From the NCBI GenBank assembly GCA_028571685.1, contig CM053143.1:157536329-157600328 (forward strand): a stretch of 64,000 nucleotides of DNA, written 5' to 3'. A program made the translations under genes and the position numbers. The notes beneath the pieces are model-generated. The model saw only the letters and a program-made list of their open reading frames with translations. It was not told where the DNA came from and searched no databases. This DNA comes from Heterohyrax brucei. Taxonomy: Eukaryota; Chordata; Mammalia; Hyracoidea; Procaviidae. Positions 23,161-33,169 of this stretch are shown in pieces (within the stretch, counting starts at the first letter, position 1; every line of letters begins with the position of its first letter).

Positions 23161-23849
23161 TTATTTGGTAGTTTGGTAGATACGCATCATAAAGTATGTT
23201 TTAATCTACATTTTAAAACTTTTCAAATATTGGATTTTTTCTTTTATTTTCAGAAATAGCATCAAAAATCATATTACCTGATCATTGTTTGTAGAGTATG
23301 TGCCACATTAAAAAATACCATGATTAAAGATCATGTCGAAGATCAGCTCCATAATTTGTTCACAGTATTTTGACTTTTAGATTTACATTATACAAAGCAT
23401 TGTTCAGCTAAGCCCAGAAAGTCTGGTTCTTCCTCCTGTAACTCAGACCTAGGGGCAAATAAGCCGATGAAACATAAATTCTCCATCTCTAAAGAAAAAC
23501 CTTTGAGGAGGGATGCCATTAAGAAATGTGAGTGCAGGATCTCTTTTGACTTAGTTTAACTGCTTGGAATTTCTTCCACGAGAAGTCAAAAACAAAACAA
23601 GAAAAGCAGGGAGAACAGTGGTCAAGGTGTGTTCTGGCCTAGTAGGTTAGGAGGATCATCTGCATCAGATGTGTTATTATGTACATTTTCTTTATTACCT
23701 TAATGACACATTGGTGGTTCTGAAGCGGTGGTTCCTCAGCTTTGTAGGATATCCAGGTTGCATTCCCGGCTAATGTGTCTCATGCGTTGTCACCATCCTA
23801 GTCTACCAGAGGTGAATATTATGTTGCTATAATGATGAACGGTTTTACC
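23161..23849. other. Unassigned sequence
   Basis: No recognised gene or repeat. Confidence 0.45.
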
Positions 23850-24010
23850 AGTTTCAAGACCAAGATGGACTAAGGAAAAAAAAGCCTGATGATTTACTTC
23901 TTAAAATGAGCCAGTGAAAACCCTGATAGGGATCATAGTGATTTGGTCCACAACCGTCACGAAGATTGTGCAGGATGGACTGCATTTTGATCTGCTGTGC
24001 GTGTGTGTCC
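23850..24010 (+). mobile_element. Probable short RTE internal-deletion derivative
   Basis: Degraded RTE leader ('agaccaagatggactaagga', 'gagccagtgaaaaccctgat') runs into what looks like RTE 3' sequence ('cacgaagattgtgcaggatg', 'gatctgctgtgc'). It is weakly conserved, so both assignment and ends are uncertain. Confidence 0.4.
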
Positions 24011-24074
24011 ACGGGCCCGGGGCCAACTAACATCAGTAATGGGACCAGCACATGTCATCACAGTATCTAAATAA

Positions 24075-24121
24075 TCGACTTGACTGCTGTTGAGTAGATT
24101 CCAGCTCATGGCAACCCTGTG
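24075..24121 (-). mobile_element. AfroSINE 3'-tail fragment
   Basis: Antisense tail ('gattccagctcatggcaacc') cut off at 24121 where the duplicated segment begins. Confidence 0.6.
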
Positions 24122-24131
24122 CTTCTTCTCT

Positions 24132-24254
24132 GGCTCAAGCTTTTGTGATATATTTAAAAGGGTCATTATTTTTATTATATTACTATTTGCAATGATAAAT
24201 CTAATTTATTTTGAAGTCATATTGTGTGGTAGGTATTATGTTAATCACTTCAGT
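24132..24254. repeat. Second copy of the 17949-18071 segment
   Basis: From 'ctggctcaagcttttgtgat' to 'cacttcagtgg', this repeats the segment starting near 17946 in the same orientation with roughly one difference per ten bases. It is placed directly before an AfroSINE, with 'cagtgg' shared at the join. Confidence 0.8.
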
Positions 24255-24445
24255 GGTTAAGCGCTAAGTTTGCTAACCATATGCTCAGCAGTTCACATCC
24301 ACCAGGCACTCCTTGGAAACTCTTTGGGGCAGTTCTACTCTGTTCTGTAGGGTCCTCATGAGTTGAAACTGACTTGTCAGCACTAGATTTGGTTTGGTTT
24401 TGGTTTTAGATAGATAGAAGTGGAGGGGCAGGAAGCTCTTCTGAG
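24253..24445 (+). mobile_element. AfroSINE plus flank (copy 1 of a local duplication)
   Basis: The SINE has the unusual head variant 'gctaagtttgctaaccatat' and ends 'ttggtttggttttggtttta'. The same variant and about 40 bases of non-SINE flank recur at 26151-26346. Confidence 0.8.
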
Positions 24446-24481
24446 ACAGGGATCACCACTAGATCTGGACTACCACACTTT

Positions 24482-24527
24482 GGATTAGCAGCCATAGCAC
24501 TTAACCACTAGGCCACCAGGGTTTCCT
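24482..24527 (-). mobile_element. AfroSINE 5'-head fragment
   Basis: Only the tRNA-like head in antisense: 'cacttaaccactaggccacc' and 'agggtttcctg'. Confidence 0.75.
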
Positions 24528-24827
24528 GTACCAAAGTACGATAAGCTCAAGCAGACTCTTGGTAAAATTCCTGTGTAACTCTGGCTTTGCATAAACTGAG
24601 AGGAGCTGTTCAAGTCTGAGATTTTGTGAATTCTCTACTGGCTCTTCCTTCTCGTTTGCCAGAATACAGTCACAGGGCTTGTACATGTGATTTACTTAAA
24701 ATGTGCCTGCTGGATTTATTTGAATATCATTTGTTAAAATACATTATTAAGATAAATTTTAATCTACAGCTATACTGCATATATGCATATATACAGTCTT
24801 GCAGTAGCAGTTTGCAATTATCATCCA

Positions 24828-24985
24828 TCCAGAATCCCTGGGGGCATAGCGGTTAAGTGTTATGTCTGCTAATTGGGCCATTCATATCCATCAGGAGCTC
24901 CTTAAAAACTTTGTGGGGCAGTTCTACTCTGTCCTATAGGGTTGCTATGAGTCATAATCAACTCAGCGGCAGTAGATTTGTTCTT
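24828..24985 (+). mobile_element. AfroSINE
   Basis: Complete, with the head 'aatccctgggggcatagcgg', 'gtggggcagttctactctgt' and the tail 'gttgctatgagtcataatca'. A long-subtype copy follows 12 bases later. Confidence 0.88.
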
Positions 24986-24997
24986 TCAGTTTTATAC

Positions 24998-25212
24998 AGA
25001 ATCCTGGGAAGCCCTTATTGTGCACAGATTAAACACTTGACTGCTAACTGAATGGTCAGATTCTCAAAATCACTCAGAGGCTCCACAGAAGAAAACTTGG
25101 CAATTCTCTCACTTAAAGATAGTGGCCTAGGCCCCCTACAGGACAGTTCTACTCTGTGTCTTACGGTGTTGTTATGGGTCAAATTTAACTCAAAGAGCCC
25201 AGATGACAACAG
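24998..25212 (+). mobile_element. AfroSINE, long subtype
   Basis: The head is 'gggaagcccttattgtgcac'. The extra block 'cagaagaaaacttggcaatt' sits between the B box and 'gttctactctgtgtcttacg'. The tail is degraded and ends 'gatgacaacagcaac'. The RTE-like 'aacaacag' ending is kept. Confidence 0.7.
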
Positions 25213-25868
25213 CAACATCCACAATATTGAGAGGCAGCTGGAGGCTTCACAAGTCAGATGATTTGTTAAGAGAGGAAGACAGATTTGGTGAGAAAACGAA
25301 ACAATAATAAGATAAGCTTACAACCTAGTGGCTAAAAGCTTAGTTGAATACTGGTTCCAGCATTTTCTTGTTGTTTGATTATTAGCATTACCACTTCTAA
25401 GGCCAAATTTGTTAAATCATGATGTGGGGAAAAAATAACACGTAAATTTATTGTTAGGCTTAAATAAGAAAATACATGTAAAATACTTAGGATAGTGCCT
25501 GGCACAAGATGAATTTCAAAAACAATAACTGCTATAATTAAGTTGGGTAGCAATTAACTTTAATCTCTCATTCAATTGTCATCATGCATCAATTTGCATG
25601 CAAAATCAGATACTTGGAACTTTTAAAATATACTTTTTCATGTTTTTTTTTCCTTCTGAACTATTTATCAGTTTAGATAAAGGGTGACCACATATATATA
25701 TTATTTTATAATTTTTAAATGATTATTGCTCCAAGTTTGTTCTAATAATGTTTCTACAGTTTTTTCAAAGTACACTCACTTTTAAACTACTTTTTAATTA
25801 CACTATATGATACTTAATAAAAGCTTACTTCCCTAGACTTAATTTTTGAAATACAGTTTGAAGTTGTA
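25213..25868. other. Unassigned sequence
   Basis: No recognised element. Confidence 0.45.
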
Positions 25869-26000
25869 AACTTCAGTGGCTTAGTCATTAGGTGCCATAG
25901 CTGCTACCAAAAAAATCAGCAGTTCAAATCCACCAGGAGCCCTCTGGAAACTCTGTGGGGCTGTTCTACTTTATCCTATAGGGTCTCTGTGAGTCAGAAT
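25869..26000 (+). mobile_element. AfroSINE with T-run end
   Basis: Head 'aacttcagtggcttagtcat', then 'cagttcaaatccaccaggag' and 'tctctgtgagtcagaatttt'. The normal tail is replaced by a T run. Most of this SINE is included in the duplicated block 25899-26149. Confidence 0.8.
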
Positions 26001-26149
26001 TTTTTTTTTTTATTTGAGTTGGAGGTCAGGATTTGTGATCTTTGAGAATGTCATCATATGGAGGCTTTTGATGAGAAAGGTAGCTTATTAGAGGTTATTC
26101 TAGAAAGATTATTTTTATGTTTTAAATAGATACAGGAAACTGATGGTAT
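25899..26149. repeat. Direct duplication, source copy
   Basis: 251 bases (SINE part, T run and about 135 bases of non-SINE flank) that recur almost unchanged at 26891-27144. Differences are a handful of bases plus T-run length. Confidence 0.92.
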
Positions 26150-26150
26150 G

Positions 26151-26346
26151 GTGGTTAAAGGCTAAGTTTGCTAACCATATGGTCAGCAGTTCACATCCAC
26201 CAGGGACTCCTTGGAAACTCTTTGGGATAGTTCTCCTCTGTTCTATAGGGTCCCCATGAGTCAAAATCAACTTGTCAACACTAGATTTGGTTTGGTTTTG
26301 GTTTTAGGTAGATAGTAGTCGAGAGGCAAGAAGCCCTTCTGTGATA
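26151..26346 (+). mobile_element. AfroSINE plus flank (copy 2 of a local duplication)
   Basis: It matches 24253-24445 through the SINE and on into the flank ('gaggcaagaagcccttctg' against 'ggggcaggaagctcttctg'), so the pair arose by local duplication and not by two insertions. It is more diverged than the 25899/26891 pair. Confidence 0.75.
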
Positions 26347-26579
26347 GGTGTATTTTGTGTAAGTGAACTGAAGTAAAAATGACTCAATAGCATGCAACTC
26401 ATTCCTTTTGAAGAAGCTTCTAGATGGCCTACTGGAATACATTTTGAGATTTTTACAAAATGAAGATATGACCATGCTACACTCATTCAATTACTTCAAA
26501 ATGCACTGGAAAAAATGCTCCAAATCCTTAACATCACTAATATGTTTTAGCTTCAGATAAAATTAGACCTGCAAGACCA

Positions 26580-26790
26580 AGCACTGGTAAAGGGTGTCAT
26601 GTTTAGCAGAGTGTTATCAAAAATGAGGGGCCCTCAGTGAGACAGACTGACACAATATCCAGAACAAGGGACTCAAACATAGCAGTGATCATGAAGGCAG
26701 CAGAGGACTAGGCAATGTGTCATTGTGTCGTACATAAGGTTACCATGAGTAGGTGCTGAACTGATGGCAACTAAGCACAATGACAAAAAT
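26580..26790 (+). mobile_element. RTE 3'-end fragment
   Basis: Degraded RTE 3' UTR order: 'cctcagtgagacagactgac', 'gggactcaaacatagcagtg', 'aaggttaccatgag' and the end 'gatggcaactaagcacaatg'. The last bases form the start of the inverted repeat at 26763. Confidence 0.7.
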
Positions 26791-26890
26791 GAATGCTGAT
26801 TAAATAATGATGTCTTTTTATCAATAGCTTATTTTCTTGGCATCATTATTTAATCTGCATTCATTTTTGTCATTGTGCTTAGTTGCCATC
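26763..26890. repeat. 50-bp inverted repeat with 28-bp spacer
   Basis: The left arm 26763-26812 and right arm 26841-26890 are reverse complements with a single mismatch over 50 bases. The spacer is 26813-26840. The left arm includes the RTE 3' end. The right arm is followed at once by the second copy of the 25899-26149 block. Confidence 0.95.
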
Positions 26891-27144
26891 AGCTGCTACC
26901 AAATAAATCAGCAGTTCAAATCCACCAGGAGCCCTCTGGAAACTCTGTGGGGCTGTTCTACTTTATCCTATAGGGTCTCTGTGAGTCAGATTTTTTTTTT
27001 TTTTTATTTGAGTTGGAGGTCAGGATTTGTGATCTTTGAGAATGTCATCATATGGAGGCTTTTGATGAGAAAGGTAGCTTATTAGAGATTATTCTAGAAA
27101 GATTATTTTTATGTTTTAAATAGATAGAGGAAACTGATGGTATA
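26891..27144. repeat. Direct duplication, second copy
   Basis: Near-identical copy of 25899-26149, starting 'agctgctacc' and ending 'gatggtat'. Beyond that point the two loci differ. It begins exactly at the end of the inverted repeat. Confidence 0.92.
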
Positions 27145-27292
27145 TCATCCCAAGGTGTGATCCAGTCTTCAGTTCTGCCATCTTCCATATGTGGGTGAAC
27201 TCTCCACTCATGGAAAGAGACACCACACAGTCTAATGAGAAAGTGTAGTGTCTACCTCTATGCTTCTCTGTCATTCGTCAGATAATTCCTTT

Positions 27293-27468
27293 GCTGGAGT
27301 CCCTGAGTGGTACAAATGGCTTACACATTTGTCTGCTAACAAAATGGTTATTGGTTCACATTCACCCAGGCCATTTATTCCAGAAAAATCAGTCATTGAA
27401 AGCCCTATAGAACAGTTTTACTCTGACACACAGAATTATCATGAGTTGAAGTTGACTTGATGGTAACT
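27293..27468 (+). mobile_element. AfroSINE, long subtype
   Basis: The head is 'gagtccctgagtggtacaaa', the B-box-like part 'ttattggttcacattcaccc', and the tail 'tatcatgagttgaagttgac' with 'ttgatggtaactg'. Confidence 0.75.
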
Positions 27469-27513
27469 GTTTTATCTCTTGCCTACAATCTCCGGTAGAT
27501 GGTCTCTTAGTAA

Positions 27514-28085
27514 TATGCTATGATGGTTAAGATTGTGTGACAACTTGGCTGGGCCATGATTCTCAGTGGTTTGGTAGTTGTAGTATAGTTTGGCAGCTGT
27601 ATAACAATGTGATCACCTCCATAATGAGACCTAATGTAATGTGTCATCTTCGTGATGAGATCTGTTATGATCAGCCAGTCACCTGAATGGGCATTTCCTT
27701 ATGAGTATGGCTTAAATCCAGTATAAGTGGACTTTCTGTCAAATCCCCCTAATTTTTGCTTGTTCTGAATCCTGTAGCAGGCTTCTATTCATCTGATCTC
27801 CAATTTTGATGATGAGCTAGCAGCTTACCTGGCAGTCTTGTAATTCATTGCCCTCTGCAGCTCACAGCCCGGAGCCCTCCCATCTGACTTGTTGATCCTG
27901 GGTTCATTAGCCCCTGCGGCTACATGAGTCAGAATAAGCTGTGAACTGAACTATGGTCTTGGGTCTTTCCAGCCTCTACAACTGTGTGAACTATCCCTTC
28001 ATATAAATATTTCTCTCTCTATACGTTGACATGACTTACTGGTTTCTCTTCTCTAGAGAACCCAGCCTAAAATATATTCCTAATC
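27514..28085 (+). mobile_element. LTR-like interspersed repeat
   Basis: The left end 'gatggttaagattgtgtgac' with 'acttggctgggccatgattc' and the right end 'cttctctagagaacccagcc' match the two ends of a mammalian LTR family of the ERVL/MaLR kind as I recall it. It is about 570 bp with no coding potential. I cannot fix the subfamily or find a target duplication. Confidence 0.5.
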
Positions 28086-28889
28086 ATCATCACTGGCCAG
28101 AGCAGTGAGAACTTTAAAGTTATTCTACCTTGGATTATAAAAGAGTTTTACTTTCTTGAACATATGACCACATATACATGTCAACAAAATTACAGTTCTG
28201 CTACCTTCAGGGAGAAAGAGAAGAAAGGTGCTGGACAGACAACAAGCTTTGACAATGTCTTCAAGGCCTCCACTAATCTTGCTTCTAAGTTTCTCTCTGG
28301 TTCACATACTTTCATTTTCTGTTTTATTTTCTAGGTTCTATCATAAGTGTATACATTTTTTCTTTTGAGTTCTTGGCCATCTAACTTTAATGCTCTTTAT
28401 TAGCTGTCCCGTCTAACTGGAATCGCGTCTTCTTAGTCTCCACATAGCTTGCCCATTCTTATCCTTTATTCATTTAGCCTAAATATCGTGTCCTCAGAAA
28501 GGCTATTCTTCTTGTATAACACATACATTACCCATATAGCTCTCTGTATATGTATTTTTATTACACTTACATTATATACACAATATTGCCTTTCACGCTA
28601 GACCTAAAAGAAAAACCTACCACAGACATATCCTGATCTGTCTTGTTGATTGCTCCAACATGGTCCCACTCTGTGAATGTTGGTCAATTGATTTAATGTG
28701 TAGACTTGAGAAATGGAAAGATTAAAAGACTACATTGATATTAAGCTTAAGCACTGAGCTGTGATTCATCAGCTGAAATCTAAAATAACAAGCAAATAGT
28801 ATTACAAGAATGCCACTTTTTATAAAGTGTCACTTTACAGGTACAGATACGTTTTAAGTAATTTACACATATATTGCATCTTTTGATAC
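28086..28889. other. Unassigned sequence
   Basis: About 800 bases with no recognised gene or repeat. Confidence 0.45.
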
Positions 28890-29018
28890 TCTATGCTATG
28901 GATTGAATTAAATGCCCCCCAATACATATTACAGTATTGGCCCTTATACTTGCAAATATGACTCTCTTTGGATACAACATTTTATTTGCTACATTAAATA
29001 GGTTATACCAAGTAGAAA

Positions 29019-29078
29019 CCCAACCAACCCACTGTCGTCGAATCAGGTCCAACTCATGGCAACCCTGTAGGTAGGTTC
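29019..29078 (-). mobile_element. AfroSINE 3'-tail fragment
   Basis: Antisense tail: 'caacccactgtcgtcgaatc' and 'aactcatggcaaccctgtag'. It is well preserved, CpG included, but without a head. It lies inside the MaLR-type LTR. Confidence 0.8.
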
Positions 29079-29220
29079 TAACTCTGGTCAGCTCTGAGTT
29101 ATAAAAAGAGTTGAGTGGACACTAGACTCACACAAGGGAGAAGACAGTTGGATGAGAAGATCTACAAGCAAAAGGACATTAAGAGTTGCCATCAGACATC
29201 AGAACTAGGACAGAGACTCA

Positions 29221-29413
29221 CAGAAGGAATCCGCCTGGCTGCGTCCCTAATTTGGACTTTTAGCTTCCATTATAGGAAGAAAATAAATTCTCTCCTTTAA
29301 AGTGATCCACTTGAGCCTCTCAGAAGGAATCCCTGTGACTAAGTCCCTATTTTGGACTTTTAGTTTCCATAATAGTGAGAAATTAAATTTTCTCCTTTAA
29401 AGCAATCCACTTG
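29221..29413. repeat. Two-copy tandem duplication, 100-bp unit
   Basis: Unit 1 (29221-29320) and unit 2 (29321-29413) both begin 'cagaaggaatcc' and both contain the 'ttggactttta' and 'tctcctttaaag' blocks. They differ at roughly one base in six, so the duplication is old. The unit covers the LTR polyadenylation region, so the LTR carries two candidate signals. Confidence 0.9.
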
Positions 29414-29455
29414 TGGGATTTGTCTTAGAGAAGCATCGGGTAACTTATACACTCT

Positions 29456-30634
29456 GTGTAAATATGATGTTAACATTCAATAAATAACAACATGTTTAAC
29501 CCAGTTGATAATTCACTGTCATGCAGATAAATCAATTTCCTGAATTTGATTATTTTCTTTGCTTATGGCAATGGCATGGTACCAATGATGGTATGTATTA
29601 AAATTCTAGAAATTTGAAATTAGAATGCCTTTTGTATATAAATTTTAAAAAATACATAATGTGACACATTAATGAATGTATGATACAGATACCTTTTATC
29701 ACACAAGGTTAACTTTCCTTATGCTTAACAATTTTTTTTTTTTTTTAATGTCTGGATGATTGATTTGTGAATCAGAGCTGGAAACATTTCAAGATGTAAG
29801 GGTATGATGGTGTGCCATAAATACAACAATAAAGCATTTGCAATAACCTCTTAATGCTTAACAAATGTTACTTTCTCTTATTAGCACAATAAGTTTCCAA
29901 ATATTCTCAGTACAACATAATAATCTTTAATGGATGGAATATGTTCTTGACTGAAACTTTGATCTTTAGCTGTTTCATAGAAAGAAAAGTTTGTTTTTTT
30001 TTATTTTGCTGGTTTAGAAAAGGTACAGAAAGATTGACTTTCAATGATTTCTCCACTAAGGGATTATAAGAACTTTTACTTATGGGGACCTTCAAAGAAT
30101 ATAATATCAACTAAAGGTTTCAAGGCAGATTTTTTGGCTTCCATGATCTTTAACTCTAGTCATAGAAGCTGAAAATGTTGAAAGAAGATGAGGCGAAGCA
30201 GAGGAGACAGATGGTGTGTGGGGAGAAAAGAGCAGACGGAACAGAACCACTGGAGGAAAGTAAATAGCTCTGAGGATAAAAAGTCACAGATATGTATGTA
30301 GAGCTTTATGAACTTGTACCTTAACTCTTAATGGGAGAGGGAAAGCATAGCCATTGACACAGTGAATTGGCATTGAATTTATAGATAAATTGCACAATGA
30401 GTTCTGAATTGTTATTTATATTTTAAAAAGCACATTTTCATATATTCATCACAAAGACAAATTTTAATTATAATTTTGACTATCATAAAAATAAAAAAGG
30501 GAATTAAAAAACATCTGGGACTAGCAGATTTTCAATATTTTTGCTAAAAAATGTCTTTAAAGGTAAAATTACCAGTTTTGTGGGAGAAATTATTTGACAA
30601 GTCCTAAATTGGGTTAGATTCTCACCCACAGCTC
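29456..30634. other. Unassigned sequence
   Basis: About 1.2 kb without a recognised gene. T runs at 29732-29747 and about 29994-30004. Confidence 0.45.
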
Positions 30635-30841
30635 CTGCAGAGACATAAAGAGGGTGCCAAGTAAGGCATGATGAATGTACACTGGTATGTCAGCACTGGG
30701 ACGGCCTCTGCGCTTGCATGGTTAGATAACTACATTCCTTATGCATGGCTCTGTGTTGTATTGTGTGTATGTGTTTGCATTTTGGGTGAGAGTTGTCCTC
30801 AGGCAGCTAAAAGGGAAGATTTTTCCTTGATGCTGATGTAA
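30635..30841. repeat. Duplicated flank, copy A
   Basis: From 'ctgcagagacataaag' to 'ttgatgctgatg'. It recurs at 31667-31833 in the same direction. Copy A has about 37 bases (30796-30832) that the second copy lacks. Confidence 0.88.
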
Positions 30842-30846
30842 TGATC

Positions 30847-31362
30847 TGTTTTAGTGAGCTAGTGCTACTCTAACAGAAATACCACAAATGAATGACTACA
30901 ACAAAGGAAATTTTATTCTTGTATAGTCCATCAGGTTACAAGTCCAAATTCAGGATGTCTGCTCCATGGGAAGGCTTTCCCCCTCTGTCAGCTCTGGAGG
31001 AAAGGCTGGTATTGCATTAGTCTTTGTCCAGGGAGCGTCTTGGAGCAGGAACCTCAGGTCTGAAGGATGCGCTCTTCTCCTGGTGTTGCATTCTCAATGG
31101 TATGAGGTACCCAGTCTTCTGCTTGCTTCCTTTTCCTTTTATCTCTTGCAGGATGAAAGGATTAAGGGTGGGCAAGCCTTGTCCAGGGAAACTCCCTTTA
31201 CAGTGGCACAGGAAGGTGATTCTATGACGGAATTTACAGTCCCAGCCTACCACTTTAACATGCAGTGTGGGAAAATCACACAATGGAGGACAATGGAAAT
31301 CATGGCCCAGCCACATGGCTACACTTATTTTTGGGGGGGGGGGACACAATTCCGTCCATGAC
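30847..31362 (-). mobile_element. MaLR-type LTR, full length
   Basis: Read on the minus strand it starts 'tgtcatggacggaattgtgt' with a C run (plus-strand G run at 31332-31342), the typical MaLR LTR beginning, and ends in '...agctcactaaaaca'. A minus-strand AATAAA lies near 30911. About 516 bp. The overlapping ORFs on both strands (30966-31361, 31017-31364) fall inside the LTR and have no viral protein likeness. Confidence 0.7.
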
Positions 31363-31364
31363 AT

Positions 31365-31666
31365 CTGTTTTACTCAGCTAGTGCTACTCTAACAGAAATG
31401 TCACAGAGTGGATGGCTTTAACAAAGGAAAGTTTTTTCTTACACAGTCCAGTAGACTACAAGTCCAAATTCAAGATGTCCACTCCAGGGGAGGGCTTTCC
31501 CCCTTGTTGGCTCTAGAGGAAAGTCTGGTATTACATCAGTCTTTGTCCAGGGAGCATCTTGGCCCAGGAACCTGAAATCTGAAAGATGAGCTCTTCTCTC
31601 AGTGCTACTTTTTTGATGGTGTGAGGTTTGCAATTCTCCACTTGTTTTCCTTTCCTTTTATTTCTT
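31365..31666 (-). mobile_element. MaLR-type LTR, partial
   Basis: A second copy of the same LTR begins two bases after the first ends. It matches 'agctagtgctactctaacag' and 'aagtccaaattcaagatgtc'. It is cut off at 31666, where the second copy of the duplicated flank starts. Confidence 0.7.
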
Positions 31667-31833
31667 CTGCAGAAACATAAAGAGGCTGCCAAGTAAGGCA
31701 TGATGAATGTAAACTGGGACATCAGCACTAGGACGGCTTCTACCCTTGCCTGATTATATAGTTACATTCCTTACGTGTGGCTGTGTGTTGTATTGTGTGT
31801 TTGCATTTTAGATGAGAGTTGTCGATGCTGACA
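31667..31833. repeat. Duplicated flank, copy B
   Basis: Homologous to 30635-30841, including the 'aagtaaggcatgatgaatgt' and 'tgtgttgtattgtgtgt' blocks, but missing the 37-base internal piece. Confidence 0.88.
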
Positions 31834-32585
31834 TAGGGATCTAACAAGAGATATGATAGGCAGTGACAAAGTCTATTTGAAAAGAAATTCTGCATAAGAA
31901 TAAGCCAGTTTGGGGGAAATGCATTGCCAATTATTATCATTATCTCGTTTAAGCTGTGGAGTCAGCTGTTATTGGTAGTGAGATAGCTAAGGAGAGGACG
32001 AGCACTCAGGAGAAACAAATATGATACCACAAAATGCTCCCCAGTTTTCCAGGGCACTGCATTGTGCTATGAGGACAACTGGGCCAGCTAACAAGTGGTC
32101 AACAGGACCGACTTATGCAATATAGCAGAATTCCTCACAGGGTTCTTAAAAATTTGTCTGGATAGTTGAATCAAATATTGTATTTTTAATGCTCATTTGA
32201 CGCAGCCTCTGACTTGAGATCTGGTTAACAGAGAGAACCATATATAATGCAGAGACGCAGTACATACATGGAAGACGTGTAGTTCAATGGATAGAGATAG
32301 ATACTTCAACTGACTTAGAACAACCCTATGATATAAGCTATTTCAGAGGCATTAAATTTTAGGGCCAAAATGAAACTTCAAAGTCAAATTGTACAAACAG
32401 TGCTCTGCTATTGAACCATATAGGGACATGATCAGATGTTATTTGAAACCATCTGTTACGCTTCATTTTCTTCAATAGAATACATGTCTCCAATTTCCCA
32501 GACTATTTCTCATGGCACAGGGTACCCCTCCATTACTTACTTTTCAGGAAAGCACTTTCATCTGTTTACTGAGTTTATCTTTTTG
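31834..32585. other. Unassigned sequence
   Basis: No recognised gene or repeat before the mariner element. Confidence 0.45.
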
Positions 32586-33163
32586 TAGGCTGGCTCTAGC
32601 AGAGTTGCGAAAACGGTGCACAGTGCAGTGTGAGAAGCATAGCAGACCAAGTTAACATTGATAGAAAAACAGGAAAATCTTAACTGAAAATCTTGGCATG
32701 AGAAAGGTGTATGCAAAAATGATCCGAAGGAGCTCATCGATGAACAAAAGCAGAAGAGTGTCAAAGTTTTCCAAGACCTTTTGGAGAGGCAAGACAATGT
32801 TTTGGACTGTGTTATCACTGGTGATGAAACACAGCGGTACCAAGATGACCTGAAACAAAGGGACAAAATGTGCAGTGGAAGACAGTCAATTCTTCACAAC
32901 CAAAAAAGTTCTGTCAGTGCAAATCAAGAGTCAAAATGATGTTGCTAACCTTTTTTGATATCAGAGGGATTGTTTATTATGAATTTGTGCCAACTGGACA
33001 GTTAGCCAAGTTCACCATTTGGAAGTGCTAAAAAGGCTGCATGAAAAACTTAGATGACAATGACTTGAATTTTTGCCAATAACTCACGGCTCTTGCATCA
33101 CAACAATGCACCAATTCACACTGCACTGTCTGTGAGGAAGTTTTTAGCCAGGAAACAAGTAAC

Positions 33164-33169
33164 TGTGTT
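33164..33169. repeat. Target-site duplication, left
   Basis: TGTGTT, identical to 33678-33683. Removing the LTR and one copy restores continuous mariner sequence. Confidence 0.88.

Larger units (their letters stand above)
28890..29455 (+). mobile_element. MaLR-type LTR (MLT1-like)
   Basis: The start 'tgctatggattgaattaaat' plus a C run is the MLT1-like LTR beginning. The 3' part has 'aatttggacttttagcttcc' and AATAAA-bearing 'gaaaataaattctctccttt', the counterpart of the MLT1 polyadenylation region. An AfroSINE fragment lies at 29019, and the 3' end has been duplicated in tandem. Confidence 0.65.

Noticed and set aside
26763..26890. Hairpin as a microRNA precursor or terminator
   Set aside because: Arms are an inverted duplication joined to a direct duplication and include an RTE 3' end. 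A recent rearrangement explains the near-perfect pairing.
30966..31364. Overlapping 131- and 115-codon ORFs on both strands
   Set aside because: They fall within a MaLR-type LTR, which has no coding function, and neither resembles a retroviral protein.
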